Source: Lachnospiraceae bacterium
Lineage (GTDB): Bacteria > Bacillota > Clostridia > Lachnospirales > Lachnospiraceae
Assembly (NCBI GenBank): GCA_024690605.1
Contig: JAILOV010000016.1
Coordinates: 1 to 64,000 of the forward strand
DNA length: 64,000 bases
Reading direction: 5' to 3'
Numbering within the stretch: position 1 is the first letter of the stretch; each line of letters starts with the position of its first letter. Below, piece by piece: positions 7,590 through 14,794 of this stretch. The translations under genes were made by a program, and so were the position numbers. Under the pieces are notes generated by a model. The model saw nothing but the letters and a program-made list of their open reading frames with translations, was not told where the DNA came from and did no database searches.

Positions 7590-7619
7590 TTGATTTGCGG
7601 AATCATCCTGTTTTATAAT
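7590..7619 (+). promoter_or_regulatory. Promoter of the Rrf2 regulator gene
   Basis: TTGATT (7590-7595) and a perfect TATAAT (7614-7619) with an 18-base spacer lie 28 bases upstream of the regulator start. It is divergent from the metY promoter. Confidence 0.75.
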
Positions 7620-7647
7620 CTGTTGTTGATGGCGGGAGGTAGAAATA

Positions 7648-8043
7648 ATGTATTCAACCAGGGGACGTTATGCTGTCAGAGTGATGATCGATCTTGCGAA
7701 AAATGACGACGGCAGCTATATTCCGCTTAAAGACATCGCAGAGAGACAGGAGCTTTCCAAAAAATATCTGGAGATCATCGCCAGAGATATGGTGGCCGGC
7801 GGCCTGATCACCGGCACCAGCGGAAAGCACGGCGGATACCGCCTTTGCAGAAAGCCGGAGACATATACGGTCGGCGAGGTCCTGGAGATCATGGAGGGCC
7901 CCCTGTCCTCCGTCGCCTGTCTGGCCGACAGAAACTATGAATGCTCCAGAAAGAGTTTCTGCGAGACCCTTCCCATGTGGGAGGAGTTTGACCGGATGGT
8001 GCATGAATTTTTCTATGGAAAGAGACTGACGGATCTGCTGTAG
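7648..8043 (+). CDS. Rrf2-family transcriptional regulator
   Basis: A 131-residue winged-helix regulator with the family opening YSTRGRYAVRVMIDLA, the recognition segment ELSKKYLEIIARDMVAGGLI, and the wing HGGYRL. Three cysteines (91, 99 and 105) sit where IscR has its cluster-binding cysteines, although the first spacing is longer (C-x7-C-x5-C), so it may sense Fe-S or thiol status. Other family members (CymR) sense cysteine supply through a partner enzyme; the sequence does not decide. The ribosome site GGGAGGT precedes ATG 7648. Its divergent position makes it the likely regulator of the sulfur operon and of itself. Confidence 0.9.
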   Translation: MYSTRGRYAVRVMIDLAKNDDGSYIPLKDIAERQELSKKYLEIIARDMVAGGLITGTSGKHGGYRLCRKPETYTVGEVLEIMEGPLSSVACLADRNYECSRKSFCETLPMWEEFDRMVHEFFYGKRLTDLL

Positions 8044-8084
8044 TTCGTTCTTGTCTTTGCTTATTTTTCACGCCGTACCCGGGA

Positions 8085-8208
8085 TTTTATGGTATAATAG
8101 ATCGTTCAACGGATCCACGTTTGTCTGATCGCCATCAGCGTGATCATGTCGGGGATCATGATCTTTTTCACCTATCGCCTGACCGCCACATTTCAGCGTC
8201 TGGCGGGT
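8085..8208 (+). pseudogene. Membrane-protein gene fragment
   Basis: A TATAAT-like box (in TATGGTATAATAG) is followed by one open frame reading ISVIMSGIMIFFTYRL, a typical hydrophobic first membrane segment, then TATFQRLAG. The frame then enters unrelated sequence and stops at 8332-8334 inside the antisense of the DUF1848 gene. This looks like the start of a membrane protein whose remainder has been lost. No complete gene is present between 8044 and 8232. Confidence 0.35.
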
Positions 8209-8236
8209 GCAGAGGTTCGATTCCGCTACGGGCTAC
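8209..8236 (+). other. Possible 3' fragment of a tRNA gene
   Basis: The stretch contains GGTTCGATTCC, the T-loop consensus, flanked by arms that pair at four of five positions, followed by TACGGGCT as a plausible acceptor strand. No matching 5' acceptor strand or other arms are found in the preceding 90 bases, so this is not an intact tRNA. It sits exactly between two gene fragments, as integration-site remnants often do. Chance remains possible. Confidence 0.25.
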
Positions 8237-9081
8237 GTCGTGATATCAAGCCTCAACTGCCGGTCGATCCAACTCTTCTGATCGGCATTATGGGTATCAT
8301 CATCAGGGAGGCTTTCGCCGATAAGGAATGGTGAAAGGGGGTTATGCCGCTTCATGTTTTCTTTTACGAGTCTGGAATTCGCGTTGGCATAGCAGTATCT
8401 GCATAGATGACCACATGTATCGTATGCACCGATATCTATCCCGAGCAGACAGGAACATTCGCCGTTTCTTTGATTCTTCCCTCTTTTTGGTACGATCAGA
8501 TGGGCATGGAGTGCCGTTTCATAAGTTTCTACTGTCATGCATCCGGAACAATCAGCACCATGGGCGGCCAGTTCAGTTCCCTCCGCACAGGGCTTGATGG
8601 TCATACCGTGCCGACCGGTGATCTCTATAAAGGCTTTTCCTATCGTCAATCTGTCCTGATGTGATACCGCTCTTGCTTCCGGGAAATTCCACTCTACCTT
8701 TTTGTAGATATCGATGAAGCTGATGACACAGGTTTTGGTATAACCACTCAGTGTCTCAGCCATATGCTCAAATTGTGAGATGTGCCAGTCTACAGAATGA
8801 TCAGCATCGACAAGGATCGGGTCATATCGCCAACCCACACGCTCCACACCGACATGATCCGAGAGCCGTCTGAAATCTTCCATTACCTGCTGCTTATCCG
8901 GCACATTCGGCTCGATATCCCTGCCATATGGTGTGATCGTCACAAACCAGTACTGACCATAAGGCTGGAAATGATCCAAGTATGGAAGGATCGGAGCGGG
9001 ATTCTTGGTACAGAAAGTGATCAGGTCCACGACGTCGGGTGACAGGCTGTATCGTGTGACCTGAGACGGATTGTATTGCAA
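8233..9081 (-). CDS. DUF1848 family protein, N-terminally truncated
   Basis: A 282-codon frame matching DUF1848 from the SLSPDVVDLITFCTKNPAP segment onward. Near the C-terminus it has a cysteine array, GECSCLLGIDIG, then CGHLCRYCYANAN, which includes a C-x3-C-x2-C motif as in radical-SAM proteins. Family members usually begin with about 30 more residues (a region like SASRRTDIPA). Here the frame begins at a TTG codon (9081), and upstream sequence does not encode that part in any frame I can follow. A GGAGG lies about 13 bases upstream of the TTG. Either a shortened protein is made or the gene is decayed. The last residues (DITT) also differ from the usual end. Function unknown. Confidence 0.65.
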   Translation of the reverse strand: MQYNPSQVTRYSLSPDVVDLITFCTKNPAPILPYLDHFQPYGQYWFVTITPYGRDIEPNVPDKQQVMEDFRRLSDHVGVERVGWRYDPILVDADHSVDWHISQFEHMAETLSGYTKTCVISFIDIYKKVEWNFPEARAVSHQDRLTIGKAFIEITGRHGMTIKPCAEGTELAAHGADCSGCMTVETYETALHAHLIVPKRGKNQRNGECSCLLGIDIGAYDTCGHLCRYCYANANSRLVKENMKRHNPLSPFLIGESLPDDDTHNADQKSWIDRQLRLDITT

Positions 9082-9135
9082 CAGAGTGCCGCTGTTCCTC
9101 CTTTCATATTGCGGGTTTGATTGGAGCAGGATTTT

Positions 9136-9221
9136 TTCCTGTACCTTTTTCCGTCCGGGGGACTATGATAAAATGATGGGGATGCAAGCATATCGACATG
9201 GCAGAATGAAAGAAAACGGGG
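9136..9221 (+). promoter_or_regulatory. 5' region shared with the gene at 16127
   Basis: A T-rich stretch, CCGG and a -10-like TATGATAAAAT (9164-9174) are followed by GATGGGGATG and CATATCG. The segment 9165-9184 is identical to 16070-16089 and the flanks are similar over about 80 bases. It is probably a promoter with its leader. The next gene starts at 9222. Confidence 0.4.
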
Positions 9222-9386
9222 ATGAAAATAACAATGCTTGAGATAGGAAACTGGCTGATGGTTGTGTGTGCTGCGTTTTACCTGGCGTGGTGGCGGATCA
9301 CCTTTCGCCCTCCCGCACCGGAGGGAACACCGATCGGGAAGATGTGTCTCCTGCTTGCATTTGTCACAGGAATTGCCGGATTATAG
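9222..9386 (+). CDS. Small membrane protein (54 residues), possibly truncated
   Basis: ATG 9222 follows ACGGGG and encodes 54 residues with two hydrophobic segments (IGNWLMVVCAAFYLAWW and MCLLLAFVTGIAGL), ending at TAG 9384-9386 immediately after the second. Between them is the Pro-rich loop FRPPAPEGTP. The pattern looks like the beginning of a larger integral membrane protein that stops early, although a genuine two-helix protein is possible. Its upstream region is a near copy of that before the gene at 16127, also a short membrane protein. Confidence 0.4.
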   Translation: MKITMLEIGNWLMVVCAAFYLAWWRITFRPPAPEGTPIGKMCLLLAFVTGIAGL

Positions 9387-9622
9387 TTCACTTTTTGATT
9401 GCATCGGAACATGCAAGATGGTCTCGTGGAATAAAAATCCCGGACAAACCGGATTGAGATACATCGAAATGGGGTTGACGCATCAGGAAGTACCGAGAAT
9501 CGTAATAGCTCAAACACAGTTCTCCAGCTTTTAATGCATTTTTCCGGATGCTGGATTATAATGACATACAGTTGTTCTGGTTATTGTGCAAAGGACCGTA
9601 TCGACAGGAGCAAAGTTCCTTG
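9387..9622 (+). other. Region without an intact gene
   Basis: One plus-strand frame reads GLRYIEMGLTHQEVPRIVIAQTQFSSF before TAA at 9532-9534, which looks like the C-terminal tail of a protein of unknown family whose body is missing. A TATAAT at 9560-9565 may serve the downstream acetyltransferase. Nothing else is recognised. Confidence 0.3.
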
Positions 9623-10105
9623 ATGAAAACTCGTGAAATCTTACCAGCCGATGATCTGATCCTTGCCGGGATCATAAGGGATAATCTGAAGGCGCTTGCC
9701 CTCGATATTCCCGGCACGGTCTATTTTGATGATAATCTGAATCATCTGAGTGATTTCTACCGGGCTTCCGGGAAACGGCGATTCTATTATATCATGCTGA
9801 ATGATGCGGACGAGATCACTGGTGGTATCGGACTGGCGGAATTCGTGCCATTCGAAGACTGTGCAGAACTTCAGAAACTCTATCTGACAGACGACGCGAA
9901 GGGACATGGGCTGGGATATGAGTTGATCCGGCTGATAGAGAAAAAGGCCGTAGAGTTAGGTTATAAACGCATGTATCTTGAAACCCATGATAACCTGCAG
10001 GCTGCCATTCATGAATATGTGAAATCCGGTTTTCACGAGATCGAGAAGCCCGAATCGGTTGTTCATGCTACGATGAACCGCTTCTTTCTCAAAGAATTGT
10101 TATGA
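9623..10105 (+). CDS. GNAT-family N-acetyltransferase
   Basis: A 160-residue acetyltransferase. It opens with MKTREILPADD, contains ELQKLYLTDDAKGHGLGYELIRLIE as the acetyl-CoA-binding motif A (GHGLG in place of Q/RxxGxG/A), and then the KRMYLETHDNLQAAIHEYVKSGF segment. The reading frame is open to 9548, but family members start at MKTREI, and an AGGAG lies 12 bases before ATG 9623. The substrate is not evident. The stop codon overlaps the end of the TetR fragment on the other strand. Confidence 0.8.
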   Translation: MKTREILPADDLILAGIIRDNLKALALDIPGTVYFDDNLNHLSDFYRASGKRRFYYIMLNDADEITGGIGLAEFVPFEDCAELQKLYLTDDAKGHGLGYELIRLIEKKAVELGYKRMYLETHDNLQAAIHEYVKSGFHEIEKPESVVHATMNRFFLKELL

Positions 10106-10366
10106 AACGAACTTTTGAGAAACGGTGACAATCTTAGACTTGCACATTGGCTTATGCATAAGTTCGGACAACAACTGCATTTCTGAACGAAAGCTTTCAC
10201 GCAGGCATAGAATCAGTGTTGATGAAGAAACACGCATTCCGCCCTCTATCCATTTGATAAGCATTGCGTTCATACCCCCAATACTGTAAACGAGAAGATA
10301 CGGGAGCTGATCTTTATATTGATCTGCGATATCTATGTTATAATGCATAGGCGTGCAATGAAGCAC
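10100..10366 (-). pseudogene. C-terminal remnant of a TetR-family regulator
   Basis: An 88-codon minus-strand frame. The part YLLVYSIGGMNAMLIKWIEGGMRVSS is typical of the ligand-binding C-terminal domain of TetR-like regulators, near the last helices. The helix-turn-helix half is absent: upstream lies the promoter region of the STAS-kinase gene. No ribosome site precedes ATG 10366. It is most likely a leftover of a deletion. Confidence 0.5.
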
Positions 10367-10397
10367 GAAATCGATCTTTTGAAAGGATACAGAAACA

Positions 10398-11582
10398 ATG
10401 GATTATAAGATGGAAGAAGGGAAACTGACCGTTCAGATGCAGGGAAAGATTGACAGCGATTCTGCACCTGAATTCGAAAAAGAACTTTTTGATGTGATTT
10501 CAAAGAATCCGGACCTTGAGCCGGTTCTTGACGCTGAAAAGCTGGAATATATCTCCAGTGCAGGGCTCAGGGTGTTGATGAAGCTGAGAAAACAGCGTGA
10601 TAAACTGGATATGATCAATGTGTCCAGGGATGTGTATGAGATCATGGAAGTGACCGGATTTACGGAACTGTTTACGATCAGAAAAGCACTGCGAAAGATG
10701 AGCATTGAAGGGGCGGAGCTGATCGGCAAGGGCGGAAACGGCGCGGTATACCGATTAGATAAGGAGAATATCGTCAAAGTATATTTCGGTATATCCAATC
10801 CGGTGCAGAAGATCGAGCAGGATCGGCTGATCTCCAGACAGGTGTTCATTCATGGTATCAATACGGCGATTCCGTATGATATGGTACAGGTCGGAGAAGA
10901 TTACGGCGTTGTGTTTGAAATGATCGATGCACTTACGCTTGGCCAGTTTCTGAGTCGGAATCCGGAGAAGACAGATGAATATGTTCACAGGATGACGGAA
11001 CTTTTGAAACAGATGCATCGTACGGAGTTTGACGATGATGAACTTCCTGATGCGCGGAATCTGTTATATCACAGGTTGAAACTATGTGCGGACTCCCCCT
11101 ATTTTACGCCGGAGGAAATACAGATCATGCGGGACATGATCGACAGGATCCCAAAGAGAAACACCTTTGTCCATGGGGATTTTCATCCGGGTAATATCAT
11201 GGTGAACGATGATGAACTGATCCTTATCGATGTGGGGGATTCGGGACTCGGACATCCCGTAAATGATCTGATGGGAATGTATCTTCTGTATATTGTGGCT
11301 GCGAGATCAGGAAGCAGCGAGCGATACTGCGGATTGAATGCGGAGATCCTGTCCGGGATGTGGCAGCAGTTTCTCGGTGAGTACTTTGGCACGCGGGATG
11401 AGGAACAGATCGGGAAGATCACACAGGCTATCGGAGGCCTGGCACAACTGAAACTGATGCAGGGGATCGTTGTAAATCCGGGTATTTCGGATGAAGTGAG
11501 ACAGACCGCATTAGACGGAGTCAAAAAGACATTCTTTGGTTACACGGATCAGATTTTGGAAGGGGCATTGGGATTGTTCTGA
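10398..11582 (+). CDS. STAS domain - phosphotransferase (APH-like kinase) fusion
   Basis: Residues 1-~100 form a STAS (anti-sigma antagonist) domain with the phospho-serine segment EYISSAGLRVLMKLRK. Residues ~108-394 form an aminoglycoside-phosphotransferase-like kinase with a glycine-rich loop (LIGKGGNGAVYRLD), the catalytic HGDFHPGNIMV and the metal-binding IDVGDSGLGHP. Similar two-domain proteins are known as uncharacterised paralogous families in anaerobes. A self-regulating switch, in which the kinase acts on a STAS domain or a small molecule, is possible. A TATAAT (10332-10337) and AAAGGA precede ATG 10398. The stop overlaps the helD start by one base (TGATG), so the two are coupled. 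Confidence 0.8.
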   Translation: MDYKMEEGKLTVQMQGKIDSDSAPEFEKELFDVISKNPDLEPVLDAEKLEYISSAGLRVLMKLRKQRDKLDMINVSRDVYEIMEVTGFTELFTIRKALRKMSIEGAELIGKGGNGAVYRLDKENIVKVYFGISNPVQKIEQDRLISRQVFIHGINTAIPYDMVQVGEDYGVVFEMIDALTLGQFLSRNPEKTDEYVHRMTELLKQMHRTEFDDDELPDARNLLYHRLKLCADSPYFTPEEIQIMRDMIDRIPKRNTFVHGDFHPGNIMVNDDELILIDVGDSGLGHPVNDLMGMYLLYIVAARSGSSERYCGLNAEILSGMWQQFLGEYFGTRDEEQIGKITQAIGGLAQLKLMQGIVVNPGISDEVRQTALDGVKKTFFGYTDQILEGALGLF

Positions 11583-13642
11583 TGGATCGTAAAGAATTCG
11601 AAGCGGAACAGGCGCACCTGGGCCTGATATATGACAAGCTCCTTGCGATGGAAAAGGAACTGGAGGAACAGATCCGGGCCTTGGACAGGAAAGCGCAGGA
11701 GGATAAAAATGATATCCGTGACAACATCCGTTTTGACTACGCGGATGATGAGACTACCCTGGAAACCCGGGCTGAGATCGAGGTGTGGAACCGCTATATC
11801 GACACCTATAATGTAGAAAGCGATTCTCTCCGGAGAAACATGAATGCCGTGAGGAAACTCCTGGAGGCGCCGTATTTCGCGGGGATCCGCCTGCGCTTTG
11901 ATCCCGCAGAGCCTCCGGAGAATTATTACATCGGCCGTGCGGGTATCACGGAACATGGCGCAGATCCGCTGATCATCGACTGGAGATCGCCGCTCGCCGA
12001 GGTGTATTACAATCAGGAGACCGGCCCCACCCGGTATACGGTGGGAGACCGGGAGATCCCGGTGGAGCTGCTGCTACGCAGGCAGTTTGATCTGCAGAAG
12101 AACAGGCTCATTTCCTTTTTTGATACCGGGATCGCCATTGAGGATCCCATGCTGCTGCGATCGCTCTCACAGACACATTCCGACAAGATGCGGGCGATCA
12201 CAGCCACGATCCAGAAAGAGCAGAATACGGTGATCCGTTATACCGATGTACCGGTGCTTCTGGTCGACGGGATCGCCGGCAGCGGTAAGACGTCGGTGTT
12301 ACTGCAGAGGATCGCTTATCTGTTTTACCGTAAGCGCAAGGATCTGCGGCCGGATCAGGTATGCCTCATGACTTTAAACCCGGTGTTCCGGGACTATATC
12401 GACGAGGTGCTCCCGGATCTGGGGGAGACGAATCCTCTGACCATCACCTGGACGGAATTCCTGACCATGCTTCACGTACCGGATGCGCAGACAGATTTCG
12501 AAGACCCCGGGTCTGACCGTCTGGAGCGGATCCGGAAAGGGTTGCCGTTGTGTAAACCGGAAGCGGCGGATTTCTTCCCCATTACCCAGAAAAACAAGGT
12601 CGTCATGACTGCCGGAGAGGTTCTTGCGATCGTCAATGAATACCGCCGTTTTCCCCTCGGCGCAAGGCGGATCCGGATCTCTGCCGATGAGCTGGAATAC
12701 CGGGCAAAAAACCGGGTGCGCAGTCTGGCGGAAGACGCGGAGCCGGACACGGATGCCGAGGTACCTTCGGATCCTGCGGAGGAAAGACGCCTGGAAAACG
12801 ATTTCGGCGGAGCGTTACGGAATATCCGGAATTATGCCTGGATCAATGTCAGGCATATCGCGCAGCGCATCCTCGGCACCGAACATATCACAAAAGCCGA
12901 GTGGCTGTTCACGATGCTGGAGCTGACCGGATTGTGCGATCTGAACATGCGCTATGTCATGATCGACGAGGTACAGGATTATACCTATGCACAGCTGGAG
13001 ATCCTCCGCATGTATTATCCCAATGCCCATTTTATGCTTTTGGGGGATGAGTTCCAGTCGATACGGGAAGATACCGTTTCTTTTTCCGGGATCGAAGAGA
13101 TGACCCGTGAGGCGAGAAAACAATTCGTATCCCTGCCGCTTATGACCAGCTACCGGAGTACACCGGAGATCACGGAGCTGTTCGCTTCCCTGCTGCCGCA
13201 GGAGAGAAAGCTGGCGGTATTGACCGTCAGACGCCCCGGAGATGCAGTGACGATAAAGGTCTGCGGATCGAAAAAGGAATATGCCGGGGAACTGAAAAAA
13301 CTGATCGCTCAATATCAGAAGAAGGACGGACTGACCGCCGTCATCTGCCGGAATGATGAGACGCTGGAAGAACTCATCGCCATCCTGGGAAAAGAAGCGC
13401 CCGCAGTGGTGAGTCAGCACGATTCCCTCCCGCAAAACGGCATCTTTTTGATCAAACTGGCTTTCGCCAAGGGACTGGAATTTGATCAGGTGATCCTGCC
13501 GGATGTCGATCCGGAGAACTACCCGGATGACCGGATCTCGAGACATTGCCTGTACACCGCGATCTCACGCGCCACCGGACATCTGGCGATCCTGGCGGAA
13601 AAAGAGGGTTCCCCGCTCCTGACTTTTTCCCCTCTTATTTGA
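11582..13642 (+). CDS. helD: HelD-like UvrD/Rep-family ATPase
   Basis: A 686-residue superfamily 1 ATPase of the HelD type. It has a long N-terminal coiled coil (EAEQAHLGLIYDKLLAMEKEL), the conserved IGRAGI..EHGADPLIIDWRSP region that precedes motif I in HelD proteins, Walker A GIAGSGKTS, Walker B MIDEVQDYT, LLGDEFQSI, the motif IV-like SYRSTPEI, and a C-terminal KGLEFDQVILPD and YTAISRA. HelD removes stalled RNA polymerase from DNA in Firmicutes. It is somewhat shorter than the Bacillus protein. The start shares a base with the upstream stop codon, so translation is coupled to the STAS-kinase. Confidence 0.88.
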   Translation: MDRKEFEAEQAHLGLIYDKLLAMEKELEEQIRALDRKAQEDKNDIRDNIRFDYADDETTLETRAEIEVWNRYIDTYNVESDSLRRNMNAVRKLLEAPYFAGIRLRFDPAEPPENYYIGRAGITEHGADPLIIDWRSPLAEVYYNQETGPTRYTVGDREIPVELLLRRQFDLQKNRLISFFDTGIAIEDPMLLRSLSQTHSDKMRAITATIQKEQNTVIRYTDVPVLLVDGIAGSGKTSVLLQRIAYLFYRKRKDLRPDQVCLMTLNPVFRDYIDEVLPDLGETNPLTITWTEFLTMLHVPDAQTDFEDPGSDRLERIRKGLPLCKPEAADFFPITQKNKVVMTAGEVLAIVNEYRRFPLGARRIRISADELEYRAKNRVRSLAEDAEPDTDAEVPSDPAEERRLENDFGGALRNIRNYAWINVRHIAQRILGTEHITKAEWLFTMLELTGLCDLNMRYVMIDEVQDYTYAQLEILRMYYPNAHFMLLGDEFQSIREDTVSFSGIEEMTREARKQFVSLPLMTSYRSTPEITELFASLLPQERKLAVLTVRRPGDAVTIKVCGSKKEYAGELKKLIAQYQKKDGLTAVICRNDETLEELIAILGKEAPAVVSQHDSLPQNGIFLIKLAFAKGLEFDQVILPDVDPENYPDDRISRHCLYTAISRATGHLAILAEKEGSPLLTFSPLI

Positions 13643-13670
13643 TATGGCAGTAGAAAACGGAGAATGGATC

Positions 13671-14402
13671 ATGATGGGTGTTGCGGAGGATGATCCCTCC
13701 TGCGTACACACGGCGGACGAACTGATCGATCTGATCGATGAGGTCGGCTTTCTGCCGCTTTTTAAGAATGCCATTCCCGGCTTCTCCGTGGAGGAGCACA
13801 CCGTGCCGGACTACTGGTTTACGGGCGACACGGAGCGGGATCCCTGGGAATGGCGTCATGAGATCACTCTCAGCAGGAAAGCCGCCTATGGCAAGTTTTT
13901 CGATAACAAGGCCGGCTTCATCTCTCTCGCATTTCTTCCGGACTTCATCAATGCGCGACGGGATGGCTATGACTTTGACGCCCGCTGGGATGATGAAAAG
14001 GCATCCGTTCGCGAGAAGCGGATCATGGATCTGTACGCCGACGATCATGCCGGTGATGAGATCTTTACCCCTGAGATCAGGAGGCGCGCCGGCTTCGGCA
14101 AAGGCGGTGAGAAGGGTTTTGAGACCACCCTCACAAAGCTCCAGATGAAACTGTATCTCTGTCCCATCGCCTTCAAACAGCGCGTGAACAGGTCGGGTGA
14201 GTCCTTCGGCTGGTCCATCGCCGTATTTTCAACGCCGGAGCACATCTGGGGTGAAGAATTTGTGAAAAACGCCTATCGGAAATCCCCGGAGGATTCCGCC
14301 AAAGCGATCGCACGGAAGATGACCGGTCTCTATCCCGATCTCACACCGGCACAGGTGCAGAAGGTTGCCGGGGGCCCTCAACTTGGGCAAGTCTTGCCTT
14401 GA
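13671..14402 (+). CDS. AlkZ-related hypothetical protein
   Basis: About 243 residues opening with MMGVAEDDPSCVHTADELIDLIDEVG and containing PDYWFTGDTERDPWEWRHEI, FFDNKAGFIS, FGKGGEKGFETTLTKLQM and the late GWSIAVFSTPEHIWG segment. It resembles a family related to AlkZ/YcaQ-type DNA glycosylases that is common in Clostridia; activity is unproven and the assignment is from memory. The frame is open to 13644, but ATG 13671 has a GGAG eight bases upstream and matches the usual start. The last residues (GGPQLGQVLP) look foreign and the stop lies inside the antisense of an Rpn fragment, so the 3' end may have been replaced by a rearrangement. Confidence 0.65.
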   Translation: MMGVAEDDPSCVHTADELIDLIDEVGFLPLFKNAIPGFSVEEHTVPDYWFTGDTERDPWEWRHEITLSRKAAYGKFFDNKAGFISLAFLPDFINARRDGYDFDARWDDEKASVREKRIMDLYADDHAGDEIFTPEIRRRAGFGKGGEKGFETTLTKLQMKLYLCPIAFKQRVNRSGESFGWSIAVFSTPEHIWGEEFVKNAYRKSPEDSAKAIARKMTGLYPDLTPAQVQKVAGGPQLGQVLP

Positions 14403-14667
14403 GGGCGGCGATATCGGTATCCTGTTTGGCCAGCATGATGATCTCCTCCCATGTCTTCGACTTGAAGAACTGTGCCCATTTGACGATATTATAGCGCTTG
14501 TCATCAGCCGTTGCAATGTCGGTCATGGTGAGATCGACGATGCCGATCGCGAGTTTATCGGTATACAGATACCCGCTATCATCTTTCAGCCGGTAAGTGG
14601 AATATAAGAATTGTAAGGTCCTCGGCGAGTATCTTTGCCCGGGATTTGACACCTTCGGCCCGTTCAA
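14341..14667 (-). pseudogene. C-terminal remnant of an Rpn-type nuclease/transposase
   Basis: A minus-strand frame with YTDKLAIGIVDLT, then NIVKWAQFFKSKTWEEIIML and AKQDTDIAALKARL. This matches the helical C-terminal half of Rpn (recombination-promoting nuclease, PD-(D/E)XK) proteins, where the nuclease core would precede it. The N-terminal core is missing: upstream sequence belongs to a flavodoxin fragment on the other strand. The last residues (GPRQPSAPVPV) run into the antisense of the preceding gene. Confidence 0.5.
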
Positions 14668-14752
14668 ACTGGTGGGCGGTATTCAGAAGGGGCATCCGAC
14701 GGAGAAAGAGATCCGGGACGCGGTGGCGTTCTATCAGGGGTTAAATGAATGA
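14597..14752 (+). pseudogene. C-terminal fragment of a flavodoxin-family protein
   Basis: An open frame ending at TGA 14750-14752 reads LGEYLCPGFDTFGPFKL, then VGGIQKGHPTEKEIRDAVAFYQGLNE. These are characteristic last residues of flavodoxin-like proteins. The frame is closed upstream at TAA 14594-14596 and the FMN-binding N-terminus is absent. It overlaps the 5' part of the Rpn remnant on the opposite strand, so the two fragments meet near 14600-14670. Confidence 0.5.
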
Positions 14753-14794
14753 TGACCATCAGACCGGGGTGTGAATACCCCCGGAGCGGGCTGC

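Noticed and set aside
14371..14410. Inverted repeat GCCCTCAA..TTGAGGGC as a terminator
   Set aside because: It lies inside coding-like fragments on both strands and has no T run after either arm.
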